DNA of 64,000 nt, from positions 61,827-125,826 of the forward strand of contig JAKFVD010000025.1 of assembly GCA_021732365.1 (NCBI GenBank), in the 5' to 3' direction. Below are positions 15,501-25,051 of this stretch, piece by piece (position 1 is the first letter of the stretch; the number at the start of each line of letters is the position of its first letter). The DNA is from Methylotenera sp. (lineage in GTDB: Bacteria > Pseudomonadota > Gammaproteobacteria > Burkholderiales > Methylophilaceae). The translations under genes and the position numbers were made by a program. The notes under the pieces were generated by a model, which made no database searches, had not been told where the DNA came from, and saw nothing but the letters and a program-made list of their open reading frames with translations.

Positions 15501-18200
15501 TTACTCTGTCTGTTTAATCGGTGGCAAAGGCGCAAAATAGCCCATGATAAGTAACATAACGCCAGCACCTATAAATGAGGCAATGCGTGCAACAGAGCCT
15601 TGTTGTGCAAGGTCGAAAAAGAATAGTTTTAGTACGACCAAGCCCATTAATGCAGCGCCCACCATCCACAGCATGCGTTTAGCTTTTTTGTGTGCAAGCA
15701 GCATCAGCACAAATGCACTCACAGCCCACAAAAAGGTAAACGCCATTTGTACGGTGGCATTGCTAAAAATAGCTGTCCATTGAAATGGTGTGCCGGCCCA
15801 ATGGTGCAGGGTTCGTAGCAGCATACCGTTAATCAGGGTAAAGGCCATTAAGCCTGCAATCATGTAGATTATTTTTTCTAGTGCAAGAAAATGTTGTTTG
15901 AAATGGCGCGTCCACAACAGTAGATTGAACAAAATTGCACAGAGCGTGATATCAAGTGGATTGAGTAATGGAATATATGACAATTGCGCTGCGCTGCCAT
16001 TAGAATCTAACGACATGAACATAAACCATGCACATAAAAATACCATGATAGGCGCAATACCCACCCAAACCCATGCGCGATTAATTGCGGTATTTTGATT
16101 GAATTTTTGCCACTGCATAATGCCAGCCGTGATAATAAGTGGCACAACTGCCCAGCCAATAGCTAGCCAAACCCCAGATGTGATAATGGCTGAAAGATAA
16201 TGTTGCCATTCGATGCCGCCAATAATCGCGGCAATCCATAATAAAGCGCCGCGAAATACGGCATGCGCAGGCATTACATGGCGCATTAACAGCCAAATGT
16301 AAGCCACAAAAGTGATTAACCAACTGTAAAAGCCCATATGCGCAAATGGATGGCCACTGAAAAAATCAATTGCTAATACACACCCCATTACTGGAAGTAG
16401 CAGGCAGGATAAGTTTGCTAAAGCTGGCCATTTAAGTTTGCTTGAAACCAGCGGCAATATCACACTGGTCATAGCCACAAATGTTAATGCTGCATGCGCA
16501 AAAAGAAGGGAGGGTAAAAAAGTATCAATTGCAGTTAAGCCCGCACCTACCCACCACAGCCAACCCCAAACAGCCAATAACGGCGCTATAAATGCAAATT
16601 TACTATGCTGATAATGGTTTAATAATGCGCCGCATGCCCAACCGGATAGCGCAATAAAGGCGGCACCTAAACACATATTTTGATGCGCAGTTGGCGTTAA
16701 TCCTGTTAATCCCCAGCCAACTACAAATGCCCCTGCGCCCAGTAATTGCAAGGCCAAGCCAGATAGTGTGGGGAATAAGCGTTGTTGTTTTAATCCAACC
16801 CATAATAAGCCTACGCCTTCAACTGCCCAAGCGGCAGATGTCCAGCGCCCATCTAACGATAATGGTATGGTGAGTGTCGCAAAACCAATGCCTAATGCTA
16901 AAAAGCATTCGCCTAAAAATTGCAGTGTTTCACGCTTGCGTGAAAATAGCCACCACGCCAATGCAATGTAAAAAATACCGACGATTAGCGCGCTGTAAGC
17001 TATGCCATAAGCTGTATTTTTAAGTAGCGCGTATTGCAAACTAAAGCTTACTAGCGGTGTACCAAACACCAATGTTGCATCGATGTAATCGCTGGCTTTG
17101 GTGGCTTGTCGATGTGCAAATAGCACCGCGATTAGCGTAAACAATAAGAAGAAAATAATGAGAAATGGCTCTGTGCTAGCAAAATAGGCTGGTGTATAGT
17201 TTTTTGCGCCCCACAGTGAGCCCACAATAAAGGTAAAACCCCAGCCCAGAATATTAAGCGGGCGCCAACTTTTATAAAAAGCGATAAAAGCAATCGCTAC
17301 GTTTAGCACTAAATAGTAGCTGAACAAGCCAACATGACTACCATCGCCAGTTGACGTCAGAATTGGTGCCAAAAAACCACCTGTGAAACCTAATATAGCC
17401 AGAGGCATGGCAGACTGTTTTATTGCAATTAATGCCGATAAAAAAGCGACTGCGGCAAGCAATGTGAAAGCTGTGCCTGCTGGTATCAGCCCATATAGTT
17501 TTAGTGCCGAAAAAATGGTTAAGTACAGTACGCCAACACCGCCACCTTGCAGCGCCCATGCATATTGCGTGCGTTTTTCACGCAAACGCCAACCTATTGC
17601 CAACAAAGCCAACCCACCAACAGCAATGGCAGCAAGGCGTAATTGAATCGGAATGATGCCGTTATCAACCACCATTTTGAGTAAAAAACTGATGCCGATA
17701 AATAAAATAACCACGCCCGCGCGCACCATGGTGTTGCCACCAAATAGCCAGTTTTTGGCTAAGGCAAACATTTGTTCAATGATATTAAGACTTTCGGGCG
17801 TAATGATTTTGTTGTCATTTATTGCGTTGGATGCAGTTAAGTTGATTGACTGAGCCGAGCTTGCTTCTATATTGACTGGGATAGCGGCAGTTTTTATTTC
17901 GTTATTTTGCTTGGTGGTTTGCGCTAAATCGTTGGGTTTTTCTTGTGGCGCAGGCACTGTATTGTCTGGCTGGGATAGCGTGGTTTGAGAAATGGTGGGC
18001 GTAGCGTTTTGAGCTAAATTTTGCTGAGTAGACAGCTGCTTTGCTTCTAACGCATGCAAGCGTTTTTTAAGTTGTGTTAATTCATGCTCTATATTTTGCA
18101 ACTGTTGCTGCGCATCACCTTTGTTGAATAAGCCAATAAATCCAACAAAACCACCTATGCAAATTACTACACTTAATAAACCTAATAGTAGCCATTCCAT
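15501..18200 (-). CDS. DUF2339 family polytopic membrane protein
   Basis: 899 residues. It starts with a single membrane helix (3-25), then a coiled-coil segment (about 30-62, Gln/Leu/Lys-rich) and a Pro/Asn/Thr-rich linker. From about 160 onward it is an almost unbroken run of 20 or more hydrophobic helices. This architecture and motifs such as WLFGGNTMVRAGV and GFTGGFLAPILTSTGDGSH match DUF2339. The family has no established biochemical function. It sits between the amidohydrolase (23 bases) and the MFS gene (48 bases), so an envelope role is inferred from context only. Confidence 0.85.
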   Translation of the reverse strand: MEWLLLGLLSVVICIGGFVGFIGLFNKGDAQQQLQNIEHELTQLKKRLHALEAKQLSTQQNLAQNATPTISQTTLSQPDNTVPAPQEKPNDLAQTTKQNNEIKTAAIPVNIEASSAQSINLTASNAINDNKIITPESLNIIEQMFALAKNWLFGGNTMVRAGVVILFIGISFLLKMVVDNGIIPIQLRLAAIAVGGLALLAIGWRLREKRTQYAWALQGGGVGVLYLTIFSALKLYGLIPAGTAFTLLAAVAFLSALIAIKQSAMPLAILGFTGGFLAPILTSTGDGSHVGLFSYYLVLNVAIAFIAFYKSWRPLNILGWGFTFIVGSLWGAKNYTPAYFASTEPFLIIFFLLFTLIAVLFAHRQATKASDYIDATLVFGTPLVSFSLQYALLKNTAYGIAYSALIVGIFYIALAWWLFSRKRETLQFLGECFLALGIGFATLTIPLSLDGRWTSAAWAVEGVGLLWVGLKQQRLFPTLSGLALQLLGAGAFVVGWGLTGLTPTAHQNMCLGAAFIALSGWACGALLNHYQHSKFAFIAPLLAVWGWLWWVGAGLTAIDTFLPSLLFAHAALTFVAMTSVILPLVSSKLKWPALANLSCLLLPVMGCVLAIDFFSGHPFAHMGFYSWLITFVAYIWLLMRHVMPAHAVFRGALLWIAAIIGGIEWQHYLSAIITSGVWLAIGWAVVPLIITAGIMQWQKFNQNTAINRAWVWVGIAPIMVFLCAWFMFMSLDSNGSAAQLSYIPLLNPLDITLCAILFNLLLWTRHFKQHFLALEKIIYMIAGLMAFTLINGMLLRTLHHWAGTPFQWTAIFSNATVQMAFTFLWAVSAFVLMLLAHKKAKRMLWMVGAALMGLVVLKLFFFDLAQQGSVARIASFIGAGVMLLIMGYFAPLPPIKQTE

Positions 18201-18223
18201 TGTTTACTCCCTTTTTCTTGTAT

Positions 18224-19444
18224 TTATTGTTTTATTTTAAAAAAAGATTTGGTTTCAAATACGCTATTGGCAAACTTGGTACCATCAACTTCAAGTAAAC
18301 GCTTAACGGCAAAATCAAACAATAATGCATTATGGTTTTTTAAGGCTTGTAAAAATGGCACATATTCCATGTTAAGTAAGCCGTCTTTCGCCAAAGATTG
18401 CGTGTTGATAAGCGGCAATATGCCAGGTAACGGGTAATCGGAGCCGTTTAATAGGCGATGATGCCAATCGGCGCGCTGTAATATGGGCTTAATTGCCCAA
18501 GCATGATTAATTAAAGTTAATGCAGAAATTTCACCAAATACCAATTGTTGATAATCTGGCGTATCCATTAGCCGAGCAAACAAATCAAAACTTTTAATGC
18601 GTTTATTGTTGTGATCTAAATCTTCATCAAATCCATCGCTAGCACAATGCGCCAGCACAACACGCACACCAGCATCTAGTGCACGGCGCATGCGGAGTGG
18701 GTTGCCATGTGCCTGATTGCCACCTTGCACCGCACTTTCTGCACCGGTATGGCTAATAATAGGCATGTTTAAGCTTTGCAATTTACGATAAAAAAGGTCA
18801 CATTTAGAGTTCGCTGGGTCTATGCCCATGCCAGATGGCAACCATTTAACCGCTCTTGCGCCTTGTGCATGGGCAAGGTCTAATGCATCAATAGCATCTG
18901 CACGATACGGATGAATACTGCACACCCATTCAAACCTATCGGCGTTTTGTCTAGCTAGCGCTGCTGCATATGCATTGGGAACATGAAAAATAGAGTGGTC
19001 TTTTATGGGCTGGCCATTTTCATCATGAAACCAGTCAAAAGCAAACAGCATCAGCTTAAAACCAACAGGCATATCCTCTAATTTTGCCAGCATGCGTTGC
19101 ACGGTGCTGTTATCAATATCGCCATCCACGGCGCAACTGCCATTCATATAAAAGTTTTTCTGCACTTTTAATATGGGGTGCCAGTAGCTATCCATGTTGG
19201 GGCTGGACCAAATGCCGCTATCACTATCGCCTGTGCCAACTAAGTGTACATGTGTGTCCCACACAAGCTCTGGCCGAATACCGCGCCAAATTTCTTGCAT
19301 AAGCGGATGTTGCTTAATCTCGTCTGGCAGCTTGGTTAAGCAGGGATTACTTAACCCATTTTCGGGCCAGAATTTTAATCCAGCATAACCAATGCCCGAT
19401 AAACCTAGCAGGCCAATCCCACACAAAAACTGACGGCGGTTCAT
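18224..19444 (-). CDS. Tat-exported amidohydrolase-2-like metal-dependent hydrolase
   Basis: 406 residues. The N-terminus MNRRQFLCG has the twin-arginine pattern RRxFL followed by a hydrophobic stretch (about 9-27), so export in folded form is likely. The TIM barrel starts with the metal motif DTHVHLVGTGDSD (around residue 64), has ISHTGAESA and VLAHCASDG later, and a GSDYPLPG Asp near the end. This is the pattern of amidohydrolase-2/TatD-like enzymes. The substrate is unknown. The start ATG overlaps the aas stop by one base. Confidence 0.8.
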   Translation of the reverse strand: MNRRQFLCGIGLLGLSGIGYAGLKFWPENGLSNPCLTKLPDEIKQHPLMQEIWRGIRPELVWDTHVHLVGTGDSDSGIWSSPNMDSYWHPILKVQKNFYMNGSCAVDGDIDNSTVQRMLAKLEDMPVGFKLMLFAFDWFHDENGQPIKDHSIFHVPNAYAAALARQNADRFEWVCSIHPYRADAIDALDLAHAQGARAVKWLPSGMGIDPANSKCDLFYRKLQSLNMPIISHTGAESAVQGGNQAHGNPLRMRRALDAGVRVVLAHCASDGFDEDLDHNNKRIKSFDLFARLMDTPDYQQLVFGEISALTLINHAWAIKPILQRADWHHRLLNGSDYPLPGILPLINTQSLAKDGLLNMEYVPFLQALKNHNALLFDFAVKRLLEVDGTKFANSVFETKSFFKIKQ

Positions 19445-21603
19445 TAAGCAGCTTCTGCCATTTGCTTCAATGTTACATAGTCAGTTTTGCCTGTGCCCAA
19501 TAATGGTAATTCATCAATGCGTACGATTTTGCGCGCAATCGCAATTTCGGGCTGTTTGAGGTTTTTAGCCACCATTTGTAAATCTTCACGTTTTAAGGCT
19601 GGGTCTGTAGTGAATAAAACAATGGTTTCGCCACGTTGCACATCAGTTTGTGAGCTAGCCGCATGTTGGTATTCTGGCGCAGCAGTATTGGCGATTTTTT
19701 CGACCACTTCTAATGAAACCATTTCACCCGCTATTTTGGCAAAACGTTTCACACGACCTTTGATATGAATAAAGCCTTGTGCGTCTACCTCTACAATATC
19801 ACCCGTGTTGTACCAGCCATCATCCGTAGGCTTTAGCACGCCAGGCGCATCAAAAAGGTAGTAACCCATCATCACATTTTCGCCCCGCACATGTAGTAAG
19901 CCGCCATTTTCTATACCTGGAACTGACTCTAATTTATGCTCTAATCCTGGTACAAATTGGCCTACCGTGCCATTCAAATTAGCCATAGGCGTATTGGCAG
20001 AAAGTACAGGCGCACACTCTGTTGTGCCATAGCCTTCTAAAATTCGGATGCCAAATTTTTCAGCATAAGTTTTGCGTACTTCATCATTTAATTTTTCAGC
20101 GCCTGCAATCACTAGGCGCAGTTTGTAAAAATCGTACGGATGGGCAAACTTGGCGTAATTACCCAAAAAGGTACTGGTTGAAAACAGCACCGTGCAACCA
20201 CGGTCGTAAATCACTTCTGGAATCACTTTATATTGCAATGGGGACGGAAAAAGTAGGATTTTAATACCGTTAAATAATGGCAGTAACGAGCCAGTAAAGC
20301 CAAAAGCATGGAATATCGGCAACGCCATCATAAATTTATCGGTCGGATTAAAGTCGATTATCGCCATAATCTGCGCTACATTAGCCAGAATGCTTTGATG
20401 GGAATGCACTACACCTTTGGGTTTGCCCTCACTGCCCGATGTAAACAGCACGACAGCAGGTTGACTAGGTTCACTCACTTCCATTGCCACACGCGGATAA
20501 TGCAAGGCGTAACCCATTAACCATGCGCGATCCAACACGTTAAATTGCGCTCGCAAATCTTCTAAATAAACGATATTTAGATTGTCTAAATGCGCGATGT
20601 CGTTTTCTAGTTTGGCAGTTTCAATAAACTTGCGTGACGTAATCACCGTTTTTACATTAGCGGCAATACAGGCGTTTTGCATGCCTGCTGTACCTGCTGT
20701 GTAATTGAGCATGGCAGGTATGCGGTTAAAAGCACTCATACCCAAAATTAGCGCCAATGTATTGGTCACGTTTGGCATCAATACGCCTACTGCCTCAGCT
20801 GGCGCGCTGATTTTGGTAGCCAAACGCCCAAGTGCCAAGCTTTTTTTAAGCAAAGCTTGATAGGTTTCTTCTACTTCATTCAGATCTTCAATTAGCTTAT
20901 AACTGCCATCAAATTTATCAACAGCATCTAAAAAAGCCTCAAATAGGGTACGACTTTTTTTCGTTTGAAATAGCATATGTTGCATGACACTACGCATGCC
21001 TTCACCCGCAATACGGCGGCGCTGTTTTGCAGATAATGGTGCATGTGCGTTTTGGGGAATATCAATATGGGTGACAGGCTGAATTGTTAAAGTAACTTTA
21101 GGCAGAATTTTGCGTGGATGCTCGTTAGATAGTCGTCCGAAATAAGACTCGGCTGCGCCATCTACGCGAACAGGCAAAATAGTCGCACCAGTTTTGGCGG
21201 CTACAAAACCAGGGCCGTCATACACTTTCATTAAAGCCCCAGTTAAAGTGATACGACCCTCTGGAAAAATCACCACATTTTGGCCTGCCTCAAGCAATTT
21301 GATGACTTTTTTCATGGCTAACGGCGATGTAGGATCAACTGCCAAATAAGGCGTTAAGCGTAAAAACTGCCTAAACCACCAACTTTTTAATACGGTGGTG
21401 TGCACTACAAAAGTGGCTGTTACTGGCAAATACAAACCCAGTAAAAAACCATCTAAAAACGATTCATGATTGGCTACAATTAACAGGCCGTTGGTTTTTG
21501 ATATATTTTCTTTAGAGCCATTGTCTTTGGGTACGTTTTCTAAACCACGTACTTTGACGCGAAACAGAATTTTGCAGATTAATCGTAAAAATTTAGCCAG
21601 CAT
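19444..21603 (-). CDS. aas: Bifunctional acyltransferase / acyl-ACP synthetase (Aas-like)
   Basis: 719 residues, the same length as E. coli Aas, with the same two-domain order. An N-terminal PlsC-type acyltransferase carries His46-x4-Asp51 in NHESFLDG and FPEGRIT. An adenylate-forming domain carries the P-loop LFTSGSEGKPKG (about 395), LEGYGTTE and GWYNTGDIV. Aas activates fatty acids on bound ACP and re-acylates 2-acyl-glycerophosphoethanolamine at the inner membrane. A ribosome-binding AAGGGG precedes the ATG. It is the second gene of the block, 27 bases after the ArsR-type regulator. The acyltransferase assignment is strong; the in vivo lyso-lipid is inferred. Confidence 0.93.
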   Translation of the reverse strand: MLAKFLRLICKILFRVKVRGLENVPKDNGSKENISKTNGLLIVANHESFLDGFLLGLYLPVTATFVVHTTVLKSWWFRQFLRLTPYLAVDPTSPLAMKKVIKLLEAGQNVVIFPEGRITLTGALMKVYDGPGFVAAKTGATILPVRVDGAAESYFGRLSNEHPRKILPKVTLTIQPVTHIDIPQNAHAPLSAKQRRRIAGEGMRSVMQHMLFQTKKSRTLFEAFLDAVDKFDGSYKLIEDLNEVEETYQALLKKSLALGRLATKISAPAEAVGVLMPNVTNTLALILGMSAFNRIPAMLNYTAGTAGMQNACIAANVKTVITSRKFIETAKLENDIAHLDNLNIVYLEDLRAQFNVLDRAWLMGYALHYPRVAMEVSEPSQPAVVLFTSGSEGKPKGVVHSHQSILANVAQIMAIIDFNPTDKFMMALPIFHAFGFTGSLLPLFNGIKILLFPSPLQYKVIPEVIYDRGCTVLFSTSTFLGNYAKFAHPYDFYKLRLVIAGAEKLNDEVRKTYAEKFGIRILEGYGTTECAPVLSANTPMANLNGTVGQFVPGLEHKLESVPGIENGGLLHVRGENVMMGYYLFDAPGVLKPTDDGWYNTGDIVEVDAQGFIHIKGRVKRFAKIAGEMVSLEVVEKIANTAAPEYQHAASSQTDVQRGETIVLFTTDPALKREDLQMVAKNLKQPEIAIARKIVRIDELPLLGTGKTDYVTLKQMAEAA

Positions 21604-21630
21604 TGTTTTCCCCTTATTTGTTTTTTTATT

Positions 21631-21936
21631 TTAAGTTTCGGTACTAATATAAGCCAATACCAATTTTAATGCATCGGTGATAAACGCTTTATCAATCCAA
21701 AAAAAGACTTCTTTACCGACTTTTTCAGATTGTAGGGCGCCGCTACTTTGCAGTATTTTTAAATGATGGGTGACTGCCGTGCGGCTTAAGGTAGAAGCTG
21801 CGATGATTTGCAAAGTGCTTAGCCGCTCATTTGCCTCAAATGCAAGCAGAATGCGCTGACGATGCGAATCACCCAAAGCAATAAAGAGCTCAGCAGTGTT
21901 TTGCCAAGCAGGTGGAATAGTCAATACTTGTTTCAT
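21631..21936 (-). CDS. ArsR-family winged-helix transcriptional regulator
   Basis: 101 residues with the ArsR helix-turn-helix: ALGDSHRQRILLAF, then LSRTAVTHHLKILQSSGAL and the beta-wing LQSEKVGKEVFFWID. It has no cysteine at all, so it lacks the classical metal-thiol site and probably responds to something else (ligand or protein). It is the first gene of the ten-gene minus-strand block, so it is the likely local regulator. A promoter with two AT-rich direct repeats abuts its ATG, which suggests autoregulation. Confidence 0.9.
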   Translation of the reverse strand: MKQVLTIPPAWQNTAELFIALGDSHRQRILLAFEANERLSTLQIIAASTLSRTAVTHHLKILQSSGALQSEKVGKEVFFWIDKAFITDALKLVLAYISTET

Positions 21937-21971
21937 AACTATATATTTAGTTATTTAGTTATGTCTGTCAA
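21937..21971 (-). promoter_or_regulatory. Promoter and repeat operator of the ArsR-led block
   Basis: Reading on the minus strand, a perfect -35 TTGACA lies at 21971-21966. With a 17-base spacer the -10 is AAATAT (21948-21943), and the expected start point falls at or next to the A of the arsR ATG (21936). No ribosome-binding site is visible, so a leaderless message is likely. Two direct copies of TTTAGTTA (plus-strand reading, 21946-21953 and 21954-21961) and the inverted pair AACTA/TAGTT (21937-21941, 21948-21952) overlap this promoter and look like an operator. Confidence 0.5.
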
Positions 21972-22025
21972 GCATTATTTTAAAGAATCAAAATTGACAC
22001 TAAACATATGATGAAAAGCACAAAC

Positions 22026-22056
22026 AAAAAACGGACACCTAGGTGTCCGTTTTTTT
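22026..22056 (-). terminator. Terminator after amtB
   Basis: The 20-bp perfect palindrome ACGGACACCTAGGTGTCCGT (22031-22050) is flanked by A and T tracts. It lies 54 bases beyond the amtB stop and separates the nitrogen operon from the lipid block. Confidence 0.92.
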
Positions 22057-22110
22057 ACTCAAAAATAAGTGTTAAGTATTGACTAACTTAACACTTTATT
22101 TGGCCCAATA

Positions 22111-23661
22111 TTATGAATGATAAGCGCGCTCACCATGTTCAGTTGTATCTAAGCCTTCACGCTCTGATTCTTCTGATACACGTAGACCGATTACCAAATC
22201 AATAATTTTAAGTGCGATGAATGCAACCACACCTGAAACCACGATTGCAGTACCAACTGCCCACAATTGCGCAGTCATTTGTGCGGCAAAGTTATACTCT
22301 GCAACACCGTTTGCTACGTAATCGATTACACCTGCGCCGCCAAGTGCTGGGTTAACAAATACACCTGTTAACAATGCACCCACAATACCGCCGATAGCAT
22401 GTACGCCGAATACATCTAGCGCATCATCATAACCAAGCATGTATTTCACTTTAGCCACAAAGAAGTAGCAGATTGGTGAAACTACCAAGCCGATAATGAT
22501 TGCACCCATTGGGCCTACAAAACCACATGCTGGAGTAATTGCAACTAAACCTGCAACAGCACCAGAAGCAGCGCCTAACATAGATGGTTTACCTTTTAAT
22601 AGCCATTCAGAGAATGTCCATGAAAGGGTTGCAGCACCTGTTGCAATGATTGTGTTAACCAATGCTAGTGCAGCATAACCATTAGCTTTCAGATTTGAAC
22701 CAGCGTTGAAACCGAACCAACCTACCCATAGTAAAGCAGCACCAACCATGGTTAATGTTAAGCTGTGCGGTGTCATCGATTCTTTACCGTAGCCAATACG
22801 TTTACCTAATACGTAAGCAGCAACTAAACCAGCCACACCCGCATTAATGTGCACAACTGTACCGCCTGCAAAATCTAATGCACCTTTAGCCCATAACCAA
22901 CCTGCATTTGCTAAAACCACATCTAAAGATTCGGCAGTAGTAATTGCATCTGGACCATCCCAATACCAAACCATGTGTGCCATTGGCAAGTAAGCAAACG
23001 TGAACCACAACACCATAAATGCTAACACTGCTGAGAATTTCATACGCTCAGCAAATGCACCAACAATCAAAGCAGGTGTAATAGCCGCAAATGTTAGTTG
23101 GAAAGCCACAAATGTCAGTTCAGGAATGTAAACACCTTTACTAAAGGTCGCACCGATTGATTCAGGTGTAACCCCAGCTAAGAACGCCTTACCTAAGCCG
23201 CCAAAGAATGGATTGCCGCCTGTAAACGCAACGCTGTAACCATACAATGCCCACAAAACAGCCATCAGTGAGAAGATCATGAAAACTTGCATCAGCACAG
23301 AAAGCATATTTTTTTGACGCACTAAACCGCCATAGAACAATGCCAAGCCAGGAATCACCATTAATGTTACCAATACAGTAGAAACAAGCATCCAAGCCGT
23401 GTCACCTTTGTTTGGTACAGGCGCTGGTGCTGCCGCTTCAGCTGGTGCAGCTTCTGCAGGCATTGCTTCCATTGGAGCAGGCTCTGCTGCTGGCATTTCT
23501 TCAACCATAGCTGCGTCAGCAGGTGCTGCAACTTCAGGCGCAATCACTTCAGCTGCTTGCTCGGTAGATGGTGCTACAGCGTCTTCTGCAAAGCTGGTCG
23601 TGCTAATTACACCAGTACTAAGAAGAGCAATTAGCGATAAAACAGATAATATTTTTTTCAT
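22111..23661 (-). CDS. amtB: Ammonium transporter AmtB
   Basis: 516 residues. After a signal peptide (MKKILSVLSLIALL...FAED) comes an Ala/Pro/Glu-rich stretch of about 60 residues. The eleven-helix Amt core then begins at about residue 87 (DTAWMLVSTVLVTLMVIPGLALFYGG). Amt hallmarks are present: GLALFYGGLVR, AGGTVVHINAG with the pore His, and GVHAIGGIVGALLTG with the second His. AmtB forms a trimer that conducts ammonium and is blocked by GlnK. The periplasmic Ala/Pro/Glu linker is unusually long. It follows glnK by 11 bases, the classic pair, and is preceded by an AAGGGG ribosome-binding site. Confidence 0.96.
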   Translation of the reverse strand: MKKILSVLSLIALLSTGVISTTSFAEDAVAPSTEQAAEVIAPEVAAPADAAMVEEMPAAEPAPMEAMPAEAAPAEAAAPAPVPNKGDTAWMLVSTVLVTLMVIPGLALFYGGLVRQKNMLSVLMQVFMIFSLMAVLWALYGYSVAFTGGNPFFGGLGKAFLAGVTPESIGATFSKGVYIPELTFVAFQLTFAAITPALIVGAFAERMKFSAVLAFMVLWFTFAYLPMAHMVWYWDGPDAITTAESLDVVLANAGWLWAKGALDFAGGTVVHINAGVAGLVAAYVLGKRIGYGKESMTPHSLTLTMVGAALLWVGWFGFNAGSNLKANGYAALALVNTIIATGAATLSWTFSEWLLKGKPSMLGAASGAVAGLVAITPACGFVGPMGAIIIGLVVSPICYFFVAKVKYMLGYDDALDVFGVHAIGGIVGALLTGVFVNPALGGAGVIDYVANGVAEYNFAAQMTAQLWAVGTAIVVSGVVAFIALKIIDLVIGLRVSEESEREGLDTTEHGERAYHS

Positions 23662-23672
23662 TTTATGGCCCC

Positions 23673-24020
<348 letters not shown>

Positions 24021-24036
24021 CTATTGGCAGGTTATT

Positions 24037-24064
24037 AAAAGGCCAATTATCTAATTGGCCTTTT
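24037..24064 (-). terminator. Hairpin terminator or attenuator between the TorF-like gene and glnK
   Basis: A perfect 12-bp stem (AAAAGGCCAATT 24037-24048 with AATTGGCCTTTT 24053-24064) has a four-base loop and T-rich flanks. If the sigma-54 promoter further upstream also serves glnK-amtB, this hairpin must be read through, giving graded expression. Confidence 0.8.
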
Positions 24065-24083
24065 GTTTATAAATTAAAATAAT

Positions 24084-24992
24084 TTAGAAAGTACGACCTA
24101 TTGTTGCGACCCAACGGTTATCAGATAAGTCTTTAGTATCTGAGCTGCCGTTAAAGCTTGCACCACCGAAAGCACGACCGCTCCAGTAACCTGTGTCAGA
24201 AGCACCTACATAGTATAAGCCAGCATTCCAGCCTTCAGAACTAGCAACTTTAAACGACTTGCTAATACCGATTTTGTAATCAGTGTAATCAGGGTCATCT
24301 TCGTTAATAGAGTTTTGGCTACTTGGAACATTTAAATCAAGTTTGCCAGTAACATTTAAATGACCTACATGGCCAATTAGGGTCAAGCCAAACCATGGCA
24401 AAGGATAAGCTGCATTCAGCTCTAGGTAAGTTGTGCCACCTGTACTGCCGTCTCAGCCTGTATCGCGCTCAGCACCAAACCAATCACCTAAAGTAACAGA
24501 AGCTTTAGCGCTAATCCATTTGTAAGATAAGCCGAAGTTAGCCTCATACGTATCCCAACGACCGCCATCTGGTGTTTGATCAGGCACGCCTAAATAATTA
24601 TATTTTTTCCAGCTTCCGCCCGGATAAAAATAACCAATAGCACCGATACTGTAACCTAAGCCTTCAACAGCAGAAATTGTACCGTTGTAGCCACCATATA
24701 GATCTAGCTCAAGTGTAGCATCTGGAAATGTGTTTGGTGATACGCTTGAACCCCATACGCCAGCGAATAAACCGCTAGAGTGTGCAATGTCAAAACCACC
24801 TTGTATAGCTGGCTTGTGCCAATTTTGTGAAATACCACGTGTGTAGTAATCTGAAACAAAACCGATGTTGCTGGTTACTGTCCAAGAAGATGCTGGCTCA
24901 GCGGCCGCAACTGCTGGTGCATCTTCTGCGTGTGAAAATGTTGGCATCGCGAAAATGCTTAACACAGCGATTGATAATAACGAATTACGCAT
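24084..24992 (-). pseudogene. TIGR02001-type (TorF) outer-membrane protein, interrupted by an in-frame TGA
   Basis: Two adjacent pieces lie in the same frame: 24992-24453 (179 aa then TGA) and codons from 24452 to the TAA at 24084. Joined, they make one ~302-residue protein with signal peptide (ending FSHAEDAP), the start SNIGFVSDYYTRGISQ, and the C-terminal beta-strand end WVATIGRTF. These are typical of TIGR02001 outer-membrane beta-barrel proteins often found with glnK/amtB. Only the single TGA at 24453-24455 breaks it, just before DGSTGGTTYLELNAAYPLPW. No frameshift or deletion is visible. It may be a recent nonsense mutation, a sequencing error, or rarely readthrough. The sigma-54 site lies upstream. 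Confidence 0.8.
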
Positions 24993-25051
24993 TGTGTATC
25001 ACCTAACGTTGTTTTAAAAAAATATTAAGTAGTTTTAACCACGTTGTAACC

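Noticed and set aside
24453..24455. TGA in the TorF-like gene as selenocysteine
   Set aside because: No SECIS-like hairpin is apparent after it, the family is not redox-active, and no selenocysteine genes are in the window.
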